Source: Blastomussa wellsi (lineage: Eukaryota > Cnidaria > Anthozoa > Scleractinia > Plerogyridae). From it: a stretch of 64,000 bases of DNA. The stretch lies in contig OX393570.1 of NCBI GenBank assembly GCA_947652115.1, positions 10,769,890 to 10,833,889 on the forward strand. Direction: 5' to 3'. The stretch's first letter is position 1. Each line of letters begins with the position of its first letter. The notes below the pieces were generated by a model that was not told the origin of the DNA, ran no database searches, and saw nothing but the letters and a program-made list of their open reading frames with translations. Both the position numbers and the translations under genes were made by a program. Positions 23,567 through 33,984 of this stretch are shown here, piece after piece.

Positions 23567-26264
23567 ATGCCAAGCCTGAAGAAACTCAACAAGGAGCTAC
23601 GCCAGGAAATCGTAAGTTATCTTTTTCCTTTTCCCCCTATTAGTAATAATCTAGCTTTCCGTTTAGCCATTCTCATCTTCGCTAAACCAAGGTTTAGTCA
23701 CATCAACTTCATCGGCCGTTGCCTTCATTCTAAAGTTATTCCGAAGGGTTTTCACTCCAATTTTCATGCATCTTCTCTCTCTCATTCTAATCAATATCGT
23801 CGCCAACTTTAGTGTGCTCAAAATTCTTTTTCACGTAACATTATGAGGATTACTATCAGAGCTATGTGCCAAAAACGCGATGACCTCGACAAACAAATTC
23901 TACATTATCGCTCTGAACTGTCCAAAACCTGCCCAGCTATTTTAGTACAATCTATTCGCGAAAAAATTCAGGAGTTAAACTCTAAACTTTTTAGCCATTT
24001 ACACCAAATTAAGGCCCAAAAACTTCAACAATTAAAAGGTCCTCAAATTACTTGTGACTCATCACTTGAAAACCTTAACACCGTGGTTACTATTCCAGAA
24101 AATCTTCCGCTCTCCGACTCAGAGAAATCCGTCCTCAGTAAGGGCTTGAATTTTGTTCCTATATCCAAAAAACCGGACGAATTCTCAGTTAAGGAAGATG
24201 TTGAAAAATTCCTTCGCCGCGTTCAACTGAAAGCCTTTTTCCATGACAAAGAGGATGATTCTAACACCTCGGACAAATATACTTTCGAGACGCTTCAGAT
24301 CTAAGTGGACTCCCCCAGAGGGCCAGTTTGCCTCTTTAGATTATTTCATTAAAAAATGCCGTCACGACATCAACAAACTTAATTTCAATCGTAACACCAA
24401 ATTTTCCAACCTTTCATCGGAAGAGAGGACGGCTCTAAAAAACCTAAGTAAGCGCAAAGACATAATTATCAAAGCGGCCGACAAAGGCGGCGCTTTAGTT
24501 ATTTGGCGGGCCGACCTCTACCAAAAAGAAGCTTTGCGGCAACTTTCTGACACCTCTTTTTATGCTAAAGTCCATAAAGATCTCATCTCCACAAACCAAC
24601 AAATTGTCAAGAGCACTATTAACGACCTTATATTCAAACAAGAATTGCCGGCTACTGCTACCAATCTCATCATTACCACTCCCAGAACCTCGTGTATTTA
24701 CTTTTTACCTAAAATTCAAAAACCTAACAACCCAGGTCGACCTATCGTCTCTGCATGTAGTTGCCCTACCGAACTCATTTACAGCTATTTAGACAAAATT
24801 ATGGCACCTATTGTCAGATCTTTACCGTCATACGTTAAAGACAGTCAACACACACTTCAAATTTTTCGCGATTTCAATTTCCTGGGCGAAGACAAACTTA
24901 TTTTCACTATGGATATTAAATCTCTTTACACCGTCATCCCAAATGGCGAAGGTCTTCTAGCCCTCAAACATTTTTTTGATTTACGCACTGTTAAGGAACC
25001 AAGCTCGGAAACATTACTCCGCCTGGCTGAGTTAGTGTTAACACTCAACTGTTTTTCATTCGCGAAAAATTATTACAAACAAATCAATGGCGTGGCCATG
25101 GGTACCAAAATTGGACCCAGCTACGCCAATCTTTTCGTAGGCTACATTGAACACCAATTTTTCAATCAATACAACGGCCCAAAACCTGAACTCTATCGTC
25201 GCTACATTGACGACTGTATCGGCGCTACCTCTTCTACCAGAGAGGATCTTAATCAATTCATAACCGCTGTTAATTCGTTTCATCCTGCCCTTAAATATAG
25301 CTGGGAAATTTCCGATACTTCCTTAGCATTCCTGGATATCAAAGTTTCTATCGAAGGCAACAGTTTATGCACCAGTGTGCACTACAAACCCACAGATTCT
25401 CATAGCTATTTGTTGTATTCATCTTCACATCCATCACATGTCAAGAATTCCATTCCTTATTCTCAGTTTCTTAGACTTCGCCGTCTTTGTAGTGACGACT
25501 CTGATTTTTCCTTAAAATCAGAGGAAATGTGCAATTTCTTCGACAAACGCGGCTATCCTGCTTCTGTTGTTCAAGCGGGCCATCATCGCCCCCAGCAAAT
25601 TGATCGATAGTCAGCACTACAAACGTCACAGAGAGAAAACAACGATAGAATTCCATTCACCCTCACATTTCACCCTCACAACCACGCAGTTAAATCCATC
25701 ATTCTCAAAAACTTTAAATTACTTCAAAATGATCTCGACACTGGTAGAATCTTTTCGCAACCTCCATTAATTTCATTTCAACGCGACAAAAACATTGGTA
25801 AGTATTTAGTCAGAAGTGCATTCCAAACTAGTGATCAACCCGAAACTTTTAAATGCGCTCGCGCACGATGCAAATCATGCCCTTTCATTCACAACGTTGA
25901 CAAAATATCGGGACCCAAGCGATCTATCAAAATCACTGATCATTTCACCTGTACCTCAGCCAATGCCATCTACTGTATAACTTGCACTCTTTGCAAAAAG
26001 TTATACATCGGCGAAACAGGGAGACGACTTGGCGACCGATTCCGAGAACACCTTCGTGACGTAGAGAAAGACGACAAAAATGCATCGAAACCGGTCGCGA
26101 GACACTTCAATCTCCCAAATCATTCTAAGCAACATATGGCAGTCTGCGGCCTTTCCCTTCACCAAGGAAACACGGAAAGCCGTAAAACTCTAGAACAAAA
26201 CTTTATTTTTTAAATCGGCACTCTTAATCCTCACGGTATCAACGAACGCTTTTCATTCAACTAA
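23567..26264 (+). pseudogene. PLE polyprotein: reverse transcriptase plus GIY-YIG endonuclease
   Basis: A single frame of about 900 codons beginning MPSLKKLNKELRQEI. The RT core keeps its key blocks: KAADKGGALVIW (24472-24507), FLPKIQKPNNPGRPIVSACS, FTMDIKSLYT (24904-24933, catalytic Asp), GVAMGTKIGPSYANLFVGY and RRYIDDCIG (25198-25224, catalytic YIDD). The linker has CARARCKSC (25858-25884). The endonuclease at 25970-26100 has IYCITC, LYIGETGRRLGDRFREH and the later conserved helix. It is broken by a TAG at 23810, a one-base frameshift near 24290, a TAG at 25608 and a TAA at 26211. The second copy at 56 kb has a sense CAA at the last position, so that lesion is private to this copy. Confidence 0.92.
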
Positions 26265-26265
26265 T

Positions 26266-26457
26266 TTATTCCGAAGTTTTCACGTTACCAGGCACCAGCC
26301 AATAGCGAAGCTCCATCTTTCTGTATATAAAAACACACGACGCACAATTCCTTGATTCGCTCCGACGAAGGGCTTACGCTCGAAACGTCAGCTCTTGATT
26401 CTCTTTACGGTGGCCAATTGACATTATCAACCCAGTTGATAAAACCAAATTATATTG
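26266..26457 (+). repeat. PLE right pseudo-LTR
   Basis: Near-identical to 23229-23421, with the same hammerhead-like core (26359-26390) and terminal hairpin TTATCAACCCAGTTGATAA. It begins immediately after the ORF stop at 26262-26264. Confidence 0.9.
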
Positions 26458-27130
26458 TAGTTTGTTATAGCTACAATGCCTCTCAACATAATCACCCATC
26501 TTGAAGACGATCACCCATCATGAATTGAGAACTCACGGATAATGATAACATTAAAGAAACTTAAATTTCCAATTTAACTTCGGTGTAATATTCTCGCAGC
26601 ACTTCAGCTAAATTTGTTCGAGGGGAGGGACACAATTCAGACTGATCAAGTGAACGATGTTTCGATTCTTGTAAAGATGACAAGAAATTGCTCTATTCGT
26701 TTCTTCGTCTTGTGCTTTGGCTTGTAGTCAATCTTCATGTTTAAATCGAACTTTTTTCCCGCATTTCCCTGAAAGCAATTCGTTTAGCAACCAAATGGTT
26801 TTCCAGTGTCATTAGGTCTAAATATAACCTGATTGGTTTAAATTCATCAGATGATAAGCGGCCGTAAACCAATCAGCTGCAGGGAGGATAACGCCAAAGC
26901 AATTCGCCTGGAGTCATTTGCGACTCGGCAAGCAAAGCGCTTGTTTTCAAGAGGCCGGATTTCAATTTAGAAACGAAACGTATATGATGAGATTGACAGA
27001 TGCGTGAAAAAAGCGGAAGCTCCTCGCCTTTTTCTCCATTCGTCGATTTTTGGGTCGCTCCCTATGCAGCTGACAGAACTTGAACATATTGCTTTTCGTG
27101 ACATTTTACGTTACCAAAAATGTGTAACTG
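26458..27130. other. Downstream flank of the receptor kinase gene
   Basis: No frame recognised. It would hold the 3' untranslated region or further C-terminal exons of the minus-strand receptor gene. I found no convincing AATAAA signal placement to mark its end. Confidence 0.4.
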
Positions 27131-27242
27131 TTAATTGTTTACCTTGCGGTTTCTCTCCATTTCTTTCATCGTTTCTTTTAGTTTGGCAAACGTTGGCCTA
27201 TTGTCTGGATTTTGTTCCCAACAGTTAAGCATAATCTGATAT
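27131..27242 (-). CDS. Receptor kinase: last kinase exon (subdomain XI)
   Basis: The acceptor CTGTTGGTTAG at 27243 gives a phase-2 entry that continues the previous exon as LYQIMLNCWEQNPDNRPTFA. That includes the invariant subdomain-XI arginine in NRPTF. The frame ends with ERNRKVNN and a TAA at 27131-27133. A donor-like GTAAAC directly after NRK leaves open a further C-terminal exon. Confidence 0.85.
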
Positions 27243-27297
27243 CTAACCAACAGAAAACAATTATAAACAAATTATAGTTGTGCTGTTGTATATTTAA

Positions 27298-28591
27298 AGA
27301 GCCTATAACCCCCAAAAATGTTTTTCGGCCCAAATAAATATTGGCATTTCCCTGATCATAATTCCGAAACAATTTTTGCTTTCGGTTGAAACTGCGATTT
27401 TTTTTATGAATTTTTAAAGTCGTGAAAAAAGCATGACCGAGTCAAAGAATCGGTCAAAAGGATCTGGGTCCAGTACAGTGTGTGACGTCATTCCAGGCCA
27501 TCGATCGCAATCGTATCGCTTGCCTTGTGTTGAGTTGTTGTGGCTTTGTTCTGAGCTCGAAAATGCGTTTAAAATTGTGAGTGCCGATCAAGTTCTCGGT
27601 GGTGTACGCTAAACACTTCAGCGAACAAATTTCATGGCCAGGTCTGGTCGATCGGCGAGTCTGCAGCGAAGCTTCCAGAATTTACAAAGAATTCAAGGTA
27701 ATTTATTCTTGCCGATTCAAAATATTATCTTTGTTTAATGTATCAAGCGATTTTTGCGAGAGTTACTGATTTGAGCCAGACTGCGTGTTAAATTTCAGCA
27801 ATTTGCTCTATCTGTTTACACGCACAATGCGAACGATCCCCTTTGTCGCGGCGCTTCGCATTTGCTTGAATGTACTGATCTGCTGGATACTGGAAATAAT
27901 CTATTCGGTGAATCCAGACATTCGAACTTTGCAGAATGGCCCTGCAAATAGTCAAGCCAGGCCACTGTATTATATTTTTCTTCAAACGTTTAGAGCGATT
28001 CGGTTTATAATTTAGCTGTTTATGTAAAGGTCAGCTGGTGTGAAGGTCATTACTTGTAAAACTACGCCACACCAACTAGCGTCTCTGAGGGCCCACGAGT
28101 CTAGAATGTTTAAGAAATTTGACGATAATCTTCCCCCACATCATCCTTTATATTATATTTTTACCGCAAGTTGTGGGGAATTATTTATGCCAATAGCAAG
28201 TCTTTGAACGGGAGGTTGCGTGATCTATTTCTGTGTGCTTAGCTCAGTAAAAGGGACGAACAGACTAAGTAAATGCTCAGCAAATTAGTCGGAATAAAAT
28301 CACCAGCACTCATCACAATCGCGTAATACACATGTATAAAAAGTTATTCTATTGACATTGTACGAAAATTCTGCACTATCCATCCAGATCTTCTCATCTG
28401 GGTCCATCTGCTTTCTTGTTCAAAACTGCCGCCAATTTCCTGGGATGACGTCACCAGCCCTAGACTCCTCTTAACTCGGTCGTGTGTCAAATAATCCCGC
28501 CTTCAAAAATTCATAGTAAAAAATTTTGCGGCGTTTTGCTCCATGTAATACAAAGATTTAAGCTGTCCAAAAAAATGGGGTTATAGGCACT
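27298..28591. mobile_element. TTAA-flanked non-autonomous DNA transposon with ~200-bp TIRs
   Basis: Both ends abut TTAA (27294-27297 and 28592-28595) and begin AGWGCCTATAACCCC. The inverted similarity then continues through TATGAATTTTT.AAG and GTGACGTCAT.CCAGG to about 27495 on the left and 28440 on the right. TTAA targets are used by piggyBac and Kolobok superfamilies; the terminal sequence does not look like a piggyBac end, so Kolobok-like is my preference. The interior has small open frames (27581-27769 and 27785-28015) with no recognised transposase. It sits in the intron between the last two kinase exons. Confidence 0.75.
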
Positions 28592-28834
28592 TTAATACAC
28601 ACATACACAAGGAGTGAGTGTTGGACGCTAAAAAAATGGTATTAACTCACACAGTATATAATATGAAATGGGGATTGAAGAGGCAAAATGCATGAACACA
28701 AGTTGTTGACATTTGTTTTCGTCATTGTCAAATAGATAACATCATTCAAGTAAGAAAGAAGCATGAATTAATGTGGTTGGATTTCGTATTTTATCAATAA
28801 CATCGAGAATGGCCATAAATATGCCGGTATTTAC

Positions 28835-28931
28835 AGTTTGTTATCCACATGTTTTGGTTTTGGCATTCTGAATCCTTCTTGAAGTTTCCTGGCGATTTGT
28901 CGAGCGTTAATTTCCGGATATGGAGATCCAC
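28835..28931 (-). CDS. Receptor kinase exon (subdomains IX-X)
   Basis: Acceptor TCGTGTAG and donor GTAAATACC bound 97 bp. It reads GSPYPEINARQIARKLQEGF and RMPKPKHVDNKL, the expected helix-rich segment of a tyrosine kinase C-lobe. The entry codon is completed by the G of the preceding exon, giving IGGSPYP. Confidence 0.88.
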
Positions 28932-29029
28932 CTACACGAGAAGATGGAAGGCAAAGTGATGGCTTTCGTGATGCATGGCTTTATTGACCCCAGTGTAATG
29001 TAATGTGAATTTAGAGTAATAAGTAATAC

Positions 29030-29070
29030 CTATTGTAAGAATCTCGTACAGTAGGACACCATAGCTCCAA
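29030..29070 (-). CDS. Receptor kinase exon (subdomain IX)
   Basis: A 41-bp exon with acceptor TTGTTTCACAG and donor GTATTACTT. It encodes WSYGVLLYEILTI, the continuation of SDV from the exon at 30905-30975. Phase 2 in and phase 1 out match both neighbours. Confidence 0.88.
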
Positions 29071-30455
29071 CTGTGAAACAAGAAAGAAAAATCATAGTCA
29101 TGTATATTTCACTTACTTCACTCAAGGTATCAGTATACCTCAATTTCTCTCAAAAAAGTAAATTTCTTTTGTCCGGCCGCCCTGTTGAAAAATTTTACGG
29201 TCTTTCTTTTGTTACCGAGATAGCAATTAAAAACATTTTTTAATTGCAAATTACCAGCTTAACGTCAATTTCACAGCTAAACTTTTCGTTACTTGCATCT
29301 TTCACGCGATGATCGCGCTTTAGTTCTCCGGTTCTCTTTCAGTATTTTCAGTAGGTTCTTGCGGTAGACTTTGCGGGTTACATTCGTGGTGTCTCCACGA
29401 AAACTGAAAGTGACGTGCTTGTTTGCGTCTGATCGCATGAGCAAGGAAGCCGAAACGGCGAAAGAACAAGCAGTCATTTAATTTCCCGCTTCGATCGTGA
29501 TTCCTTTTACGAGGTTCCTTCCATTTGCTAGAAGCTCTATCTTCATAATTTTCTGCTGCAATAGTGATGCTTCTAGTGCGGGTGCAATAATCTGAGTGCG
29601 AGAAACTCACTGCCTTTTGTCTCCACCGTCAATTCGTGATCTTTGGATCGTTTGACGTCTGTCAAATGTAGAACGTCATCAACCCCATACCAACAGTAAG
29701 CCGATCCTTAAAGTTATCTGTCAATACATCATTAATTCTGACACTTCATGTGCCATCAAACAAAACTGAAATAGATTGTTTCGACTGTATCTCGAAAATA
29801 CAAATTGCCGTAAGTGTACGATTGAGCTTAAATATTAATTTTGCTGAAATGTTCCTCAATACCTGCTCCAAAATTGTGCCTCCAATTTCTACATTTCGAC
29901 CTGGTTAAAAATTATAGCTTTGTTTGTTCAAGGGTCTGGGTATTACAAGCTTTAGAACCTCAAACTTTAGAGTGGCTTAAAAAGAAAGCAAAGCGATCTT
30001 GGGGCCATTTGTAACAAATCATTTGCGGTGCTAAACACGTTGCGGCAACAATAGAGGCGTATAAACGAACTTAATAAAGACAAAAGGGGAAATATCACTT
30101 CATTGCTTATTGTCCTTTCTAAAAAGGTGCAACTGAATTCCTCATTTATTAACCTTTCAGAAAATGTATACGTTTTGGGGGTTTATTTTAAAAGCTTAGC
30201 CTCAAAACGTTTTAGCGTGAGGTGGTCAGTTGAGGTGTACTGATGCCTTAATACCTGTAGCTCTCTCCTGGGAGAATAGCTTTACGGTCATATAGTCATA
30301 TTTACCTGGTAACAATAAAAATGTTCGAGGAAGGACTTTTGGAAGCTTAAGTTTGGGGTGGAAACAAGGAGTTAGATGCATCATCCACTTTTTCGCTTGT
30401 TTTTTTTTTACCCTTAATAATTCTTATCCTTTCTGTGTAGGCCGTGCTGTAATTC
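29071..30455. other. Receptor intron, nothing recognised
   Basis: Intronic. The minus-strand frames at 29289-29610 overlap in two phases and have no domain; I regard them as chance. Confidence 0.45.
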
Positions 30456-30464
30456 ACATTATTA

Positions 30465-30821
30465 AAAACTAGCTATGGTATATTGCATTTCCTGAGTTTT
30501 GATTGGTTGAGAGGCAATGGTATATGAGCTCCATCCTTTACATAATGGTCCGACTAAGTTTTACCAAAGAAAGTTTTATAATATCAGTAATTATTAAAAT
30601 CCAACTATGGTATATTGCATTTCCTGAAGTTTGATTGGTTTAGAGGCAATGGTATATGAGCTCATATACCATTGACCTACAAATATGGTTGGTGTACGCG
30701 TAAAATAATGCATTTTTCCCAGTGTTTGTAAAATATTTTTGGGCGTTTTTAATAAAACAATTATTCCACTCGCGCTTGTTATGAGATGGTTATAACCAAC
30801 GGCGCTCGTGGAATAATTGTT
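30465..30821. mobile_element. Short hairpin-bearing repeat pair in a receptor intron
   Basis: A ~65-bp phrase CTATGGTATATTGCATTTCC with GATTGGTT.AGAGGCAATGG occurs twice in direct orientation (30474-30537 and 30606-30661). The second copy runs into a perfect palindrome, GGTATATGAGCTCATATACC at 30651-30670, extended by four bases each side. Short inverted repeats TTATTAAAA (30591-30599) and TTTTAATAA (30747-30755) enclose this unit. Just outside the second lies a hairpin (arms 30756-30776 and 30801-30821). Confidence 0.7.
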
Positions 30822-30904
30822 GAGAATCACTGCGTCAGTTGGGATAATAGGCAGCGAGTATATTAAAAGGAGACATGATTACTGTTCAGCAGTTCAGCAC
30901 TCAC

Positions 30905-30975
30905 ACGTCACTTTGTGTTGTGTATGTTCCAAATAACAAAGCTTCATAGGCAGTCCATTTGACAGGCAAGCGGCC
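30905..30975 (-). CDS. Receptor kinase exon (activation-segment end)
   Basis: Acceptor TTTACCTTCCAG and donor GTGAGTGC bound 71 bp reading GRLPVKWTAYEALLFGTYTT and QSDV. Receptor kinases normally read KWMAPE here. This copy has KWTAYE, replacing the proline and methionine of the APE motif, whose glutamate pairs with the subdomain-XI arginine. The glutamate is kept. This is unusual for an active kinase. Confidence 0.88.
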
Positions 30976-31082
30976 CTGGAAGGTAAATAGCTTTAGTGGT
31001 ATTTATCCTATGGCAGGATTCACAACAGTTACAACGACGGGAGGGGGGGGGAGAGTTCAGTTCAGCCAGCAGACATACTCAC

Positions 31083-31205
31083 CCGACTTTGTCTGGTGTA
31101 AATATCATCCTGGTGAACATTCCTCGCCATCCCAAAATCAGTCACTTTGCACTTCTCTCCTTCACCAACAAGAACATTTCTGGCCGCCAAGTCGCGATGG
31201 ATTAT
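31083..31205 (-). CDS. Receptor kinase exon (catalytic loop and DFG)
   Basis: A 123-bp exon, phase 0 at both ends, with acceptor GTCTTTCAG and donor GTGAGTATG. It reads [14 protein letters not shown], then [20 protein letters not shown]. The tyrosine-kinase catalytic loop HRDLAARN and the metal-binding DFG are intact. One activation-loop tyrosine is present. Confidence 0.93.
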
Positions 31206-31317
31206 CTGAAAGACAAATGCTACTGCGTATCTCAAATTGTTTCCTTGTTATATATTTGATATTATTTTCCTGTTTTGTTATCTTTTGTTAAATTTCTATT
31301 GCTATAGATACATTTAC

Positions 31318-31508
31318 CTTCTTTGACGACAAATAAGTCATCCCATCAGCTATCTGCCAGGCAAACTTAATCAACTGTTGTGAAGTCAGGTTAGTTTTCG
31401 GCTTTTTATCCGGGTTATTAAAATAAGTGTCATTGAGCCCACGACTCTTCCTCAAATAACCCAGCAGATCACCATACGGTACATACTCAATAAGGACAAG
31501 TAAAGGAT
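31318..31508 (-). CDS. Receptor kinase exon (hinge, kinase insert, helix E)
   Basis: 191 bp between acceptor TTTCTATTTTAG and donor GTAAATGT. It reads PLLVLIEYVPYGDLLGYLRK, then a ~30-residue polar insert, then LTSQQLIKFAWQIADGMTYL and SSKK. The insert after the hinge is typical of FGFR/VEGFR/RET-type split kinases. Phase 1 in, phase 0 out. Confidence 0.92.
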
Positions 31509-31792
31509 CTAAAATAGAAAAAAATCCATTGTCTGGTGACGTGGAAAGGGAATACATAGATTTACAGTAAAGAGAGACACACTTCAGGTTTCAAGAGTAA
31601 AGCAGTAGACAAATTAAGATATATTTTGCAGCCGTCTGAATTTTAAAACTAATGACATATTTAATATGGTAAAGTTCATGTTATGACCATCACTCCCACC
31701 CATCTACAACATTGTATCACGATACAAAGCGAAGTTCCTGATTATTAAAATTAATCATGCATTTGCTGTCATTATGTCAGTATTTCCTTTAC

Positions 31793-31903
31793 CAGTCTCA
31801 GTAACACATCCCATCAGCTTGATCACGTGACTGTGAGGTTTCAGTTTTTTCATCAGTTCAAGTTCCGACAACAGGTCCTTTCTGTCTGAATCAGGAGCAT
31901 TCT
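31793..31903 (-). CDS. Receptor kinase exon (helix C to beta 5)
   Basis: 111 bp, phase 1 to phase 1, acceptor CTCCAATTAG and donor GTAAAGGAA. Reads NAPDSDRKDLLSELELMKKL followed by HVIKLMGCVTET. The helix-C glutamate (SELELM) expected to pair with the VAVK lysine is present. Confidence 0.9.
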
Positions 31904-32002
31904 CTAATTGGAGCAAAATAATGAAGAAAACATCAGTCGCTGTTAACTGTTGGCAACGACAAATCAACTCTCTAAAAAGACATTGTCGGTTAATGAGATA
32001 AC

Positions 32003-32258
32003 CTTTCAGCATTTTCACAGCCACTGTTACTTGTTCTTGGCTACCATAGATATTCTTGGCTGTTGCCTTAGCAACTTGCGAGAAAGCCCCCTTTCCGATA
32101 ATTTTAATGATGCTGACTTGCTCTCGACTAATTTCCCAGCTTCTTGTTGAAGGATCAAGCGGCATGTAATCACTACTGTTAGGAATCTCATAGGTTGTGC
32201 TAATTACGTCAGTTTTTTCTATAGACGTAGAATCTGCTTCTTGCTGGACAACAGTAGT
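32003..32258 (-). CDS. Receptor kinase exon (juxtamembrane, glycine loop, VAVK)
   Basis: 256 bp with acceptor TTTAATTCCAG and donor GTTATCTC. The juxtamembrane part contains tyrosines in STTYEIPNSSDYMPLDP. The kinase N-lobe follows: SIIKIIGKGAFSQVAKA (glycine loop) and VTVAVKMLK (ATP-binding lysine). It starts in phase 0 and ends in phase 1, matching the next exon. Confidence 0.92.
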
Positions 32259-32470
32259 CTGGAATTAAACAGAAAAACGTAATATAACAAATAATGACTC
32301 AAAACAACGTGAACAAACATTATGTTTTTAATACGAGTGAGATTTTTATGCGCAAATCATAATGTATGAGGACATTGCTGTCTCTGAAAAGGAAAATTGA
32401 ATGGCAACCTACTTCGGCTCGGCTTTCTCTGCTAAGTTATGCTTCAAGGGAAATTTAAAGACGAACTTAC

Positions 32471-32516
32471 CATTTGAATGGAATCTGCATGTGATGAGGA
32501 TCTGCTAGCAATGGAA
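32471..32516 (-). CDS. Receptor juxtamembrane exon
   Basis: 46 bp with acceptor TGTTTTCTAG and a perfect donor GTAAGTTCG, reading SIASRSSSHADSIQM, a serine-rich linker. Phase 2 in, phase 0 out. The phase only fits the transmembrane exon through the 22-bp micro-exon at 33549-33570, and the two support each other. Confidence 0.7.
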
Positions 32517-32599
32517 CTAGAAAACATGATCTTATTTTAAACTCTTTAAACTGATACTTTTTTGTCGCTTTCGTTTAAATAAAGGTCTTTTCTGAATGA

Positions 32600-32770
32600 A
32601 GTTAATAAAAGTAGTAACTGAAAGTGAGCAACGGTCAACGCAGTGAACTTCCAATTTAAGCACTTGCCGAGAATAAAGAAGCCTAAGAAATTCAGAATTT
32701 TAACAGGAATCGAACCCATGACCTCTGAGATACCGGCGAGATGCTCTACTAACTGAGCTATGAAGCCACA
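32600..32770 (-). mobile_element. tRNA-derived SINE
   Basis: On the minus strand GGCTTCATAGCTCAGTTAGT (A-box) and GGGTTCGATTCC (B-box) form a tRNA-like head at 32770-32700. A non-tRNA body follows with CTGAATTTCTTAGGCTTC. The acceptor-stem ends do not pair, so it is not a functional tRNA gene. It lies in a receptor intron. Confidence 0.8.
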
Positions 32771-33124
32771 CATTAAGAGTAAGGTCAATTTCCCGGCAAT
32801 ATTTTAAATTGGAAATTCACTGAAATGCTCATTTCTTACTTTCAACTACATCCGCAGTTCATTCAGTGTATATGAAGTATTTCGTATACTTTAATGTTGA
32901 TTACTTCTAAGACAGAAAGTTCAGGTTTGCTCAGAAATAACTGATATAAACGATTTAATGCAAAATGTTCGCCATCTTACATCGAGCACATGGTATCATG
33001 GTCACGTGACGTACCTTCAGACATGCAATGCGTGCGTTCTATGATCTTGCAAGCATATCAACATTCAAGTCGTTAACAATAACATTAAATAAATTTGAAA
33101 TTTTATGATCACTAAGATTTTGAA

Positions 33125-33305
33125 AGAATAAATCAACATTGAAATGGCATCAACAGAAGCTCGGAAAAATATAGCTCTCAGTAACTGCATCACGCAGTCA
33201 CATTAAAGCATACCGAGGACGCGACCAACCAACCAAGAGAGGAATGAAAGAAATAAATCAACATTGAAATGGCATCAACAGAAGCTCGGAAAAAATCCGA
33301 GGCCC
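33125..33305 (-). repeat. Two SINE tail fragments, minus orientation
   Basis: The phrase AACATTGAAATGGCATCAAC with AGAAGCTCGG occurs at 33135-33166 and again at 33261-33292. Both are the reverse complement of the tail of the plus-strand SINE at 33410-33530, so this small region can fold on itself. Confidence 0.8.
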
Positions 33306-33409
33306 AGACGCTATATGGCTATGTGTGCATGTCATCATTTCACTGTGTAACCGCGCGATGCAGTTCCAGTCAAAGACCCACATTTGACCCTTGCTCACCA
33401 AAGAGTCTC

Positions 33410-33530
33410 CAGTAGCTCAGTGGTTAGAGCGTCCGACTAGATCACGGAGGGTCGTGCGTTGAAATCCCATCTGGGACTCGGATTTTTCCGAGCTTCTGTT
33501 GATGCCATTTCAATGTTGATTCACTAAGAT
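33410..33530 (+). mobile_element. tRNA-derived SINE
   Basis: The head CCAGTAGCTCAGTGGTTAGA (A-box) and GTGCGTTGAAATCCC (degenerate B-box) is followed by a tail CCGAGCTTCTGTTGATGCCA. The same tail appears twice in inverted orientation just upstream. Confidence 0.75.
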
Positions 33531-33548
33531 TTTGGCTGTTTTACTCAC

Positions 33549-33570
33549 CGTTTTCCATGTTTTAAGATTG
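33549..33570 (-). CDS. Receptor 22-bp micro-exon
   Basis: Only 22 bp lie between a strong acceptor TTTGTTTTTCAG and a strong donor GTGAGTAAA. It enters in phase 1 and leaves in phase 2, which is exactly what is needed to connect the transmembrane exon (out in phase 1) to the exon at 32471-32516 (in at phase 2). It adds ILKHGK to the juxtamembrane region. Confidence 0.65.
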
Positions 33571-33984
33571 CTGAAAAACAAAAGCGTTTTCTGAGAAAGA
33601 CAGTGATAAATAAAGAAAGTGAAAGGGCTAAACGATAACCAATATTTTTCCATTCTTTTAGGATATTTCACGTCGCCTCGACAAAGGGTTCGTCAATCGT
33701 CATCATCTTCAGCAAAGTGATTACGAGTTTGTTCCAGATTAGTTTCTCTACAGTGACTTTGCGCGGACCATGCTCCCCAACCGTAACAAGGAATGGAAGT
33801 CCCCAAAGGAACCTTCCTTATGCTGGGTTTTAGGAAGGGAACTAATACATGTACCTAAGGAAGCGAAAAGAAAGTTAATTTTCTCACTTGTGTGTGTTGA
33901 AACAGAGCAAAGTTCGATGACTTGACCATATTTTTACTATGGATATTAGTTATGGATGTGTTAAAAGTAACTACAAAGAATTAC

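Larger units (their letters stand above)
23228..26457 (+). mobile_element. Penelope-like element (PLE), near full length
   Basis: A complete canonical layout: left pseudo-LTR (23229-23421), leader, one long ORF with reverse transcriptase and GIY-YIG endonuclease, and right pseudo-LTR (26266-26457). PLEs have an RT related to telomerase and integrate with a GIY-YIG nuclease. The two pseudo-LTRs differ at only about four visible positions in ~190, so the copy is young. It interrupts the Gypsy RT at 23228. A second, truncated copy of the same family lies at 55657-56160 on the minus strand. Confidence 0.92.

Noticed and set aside
32700..32770. Functional tRNA gene on the minus strand
   Set aside because: A- and B-boxes are present but the acceptor stem does not pair and a SINE body follows; the same reasoning applies to the tRNA-like heads near 1380, 2440 and 33411.
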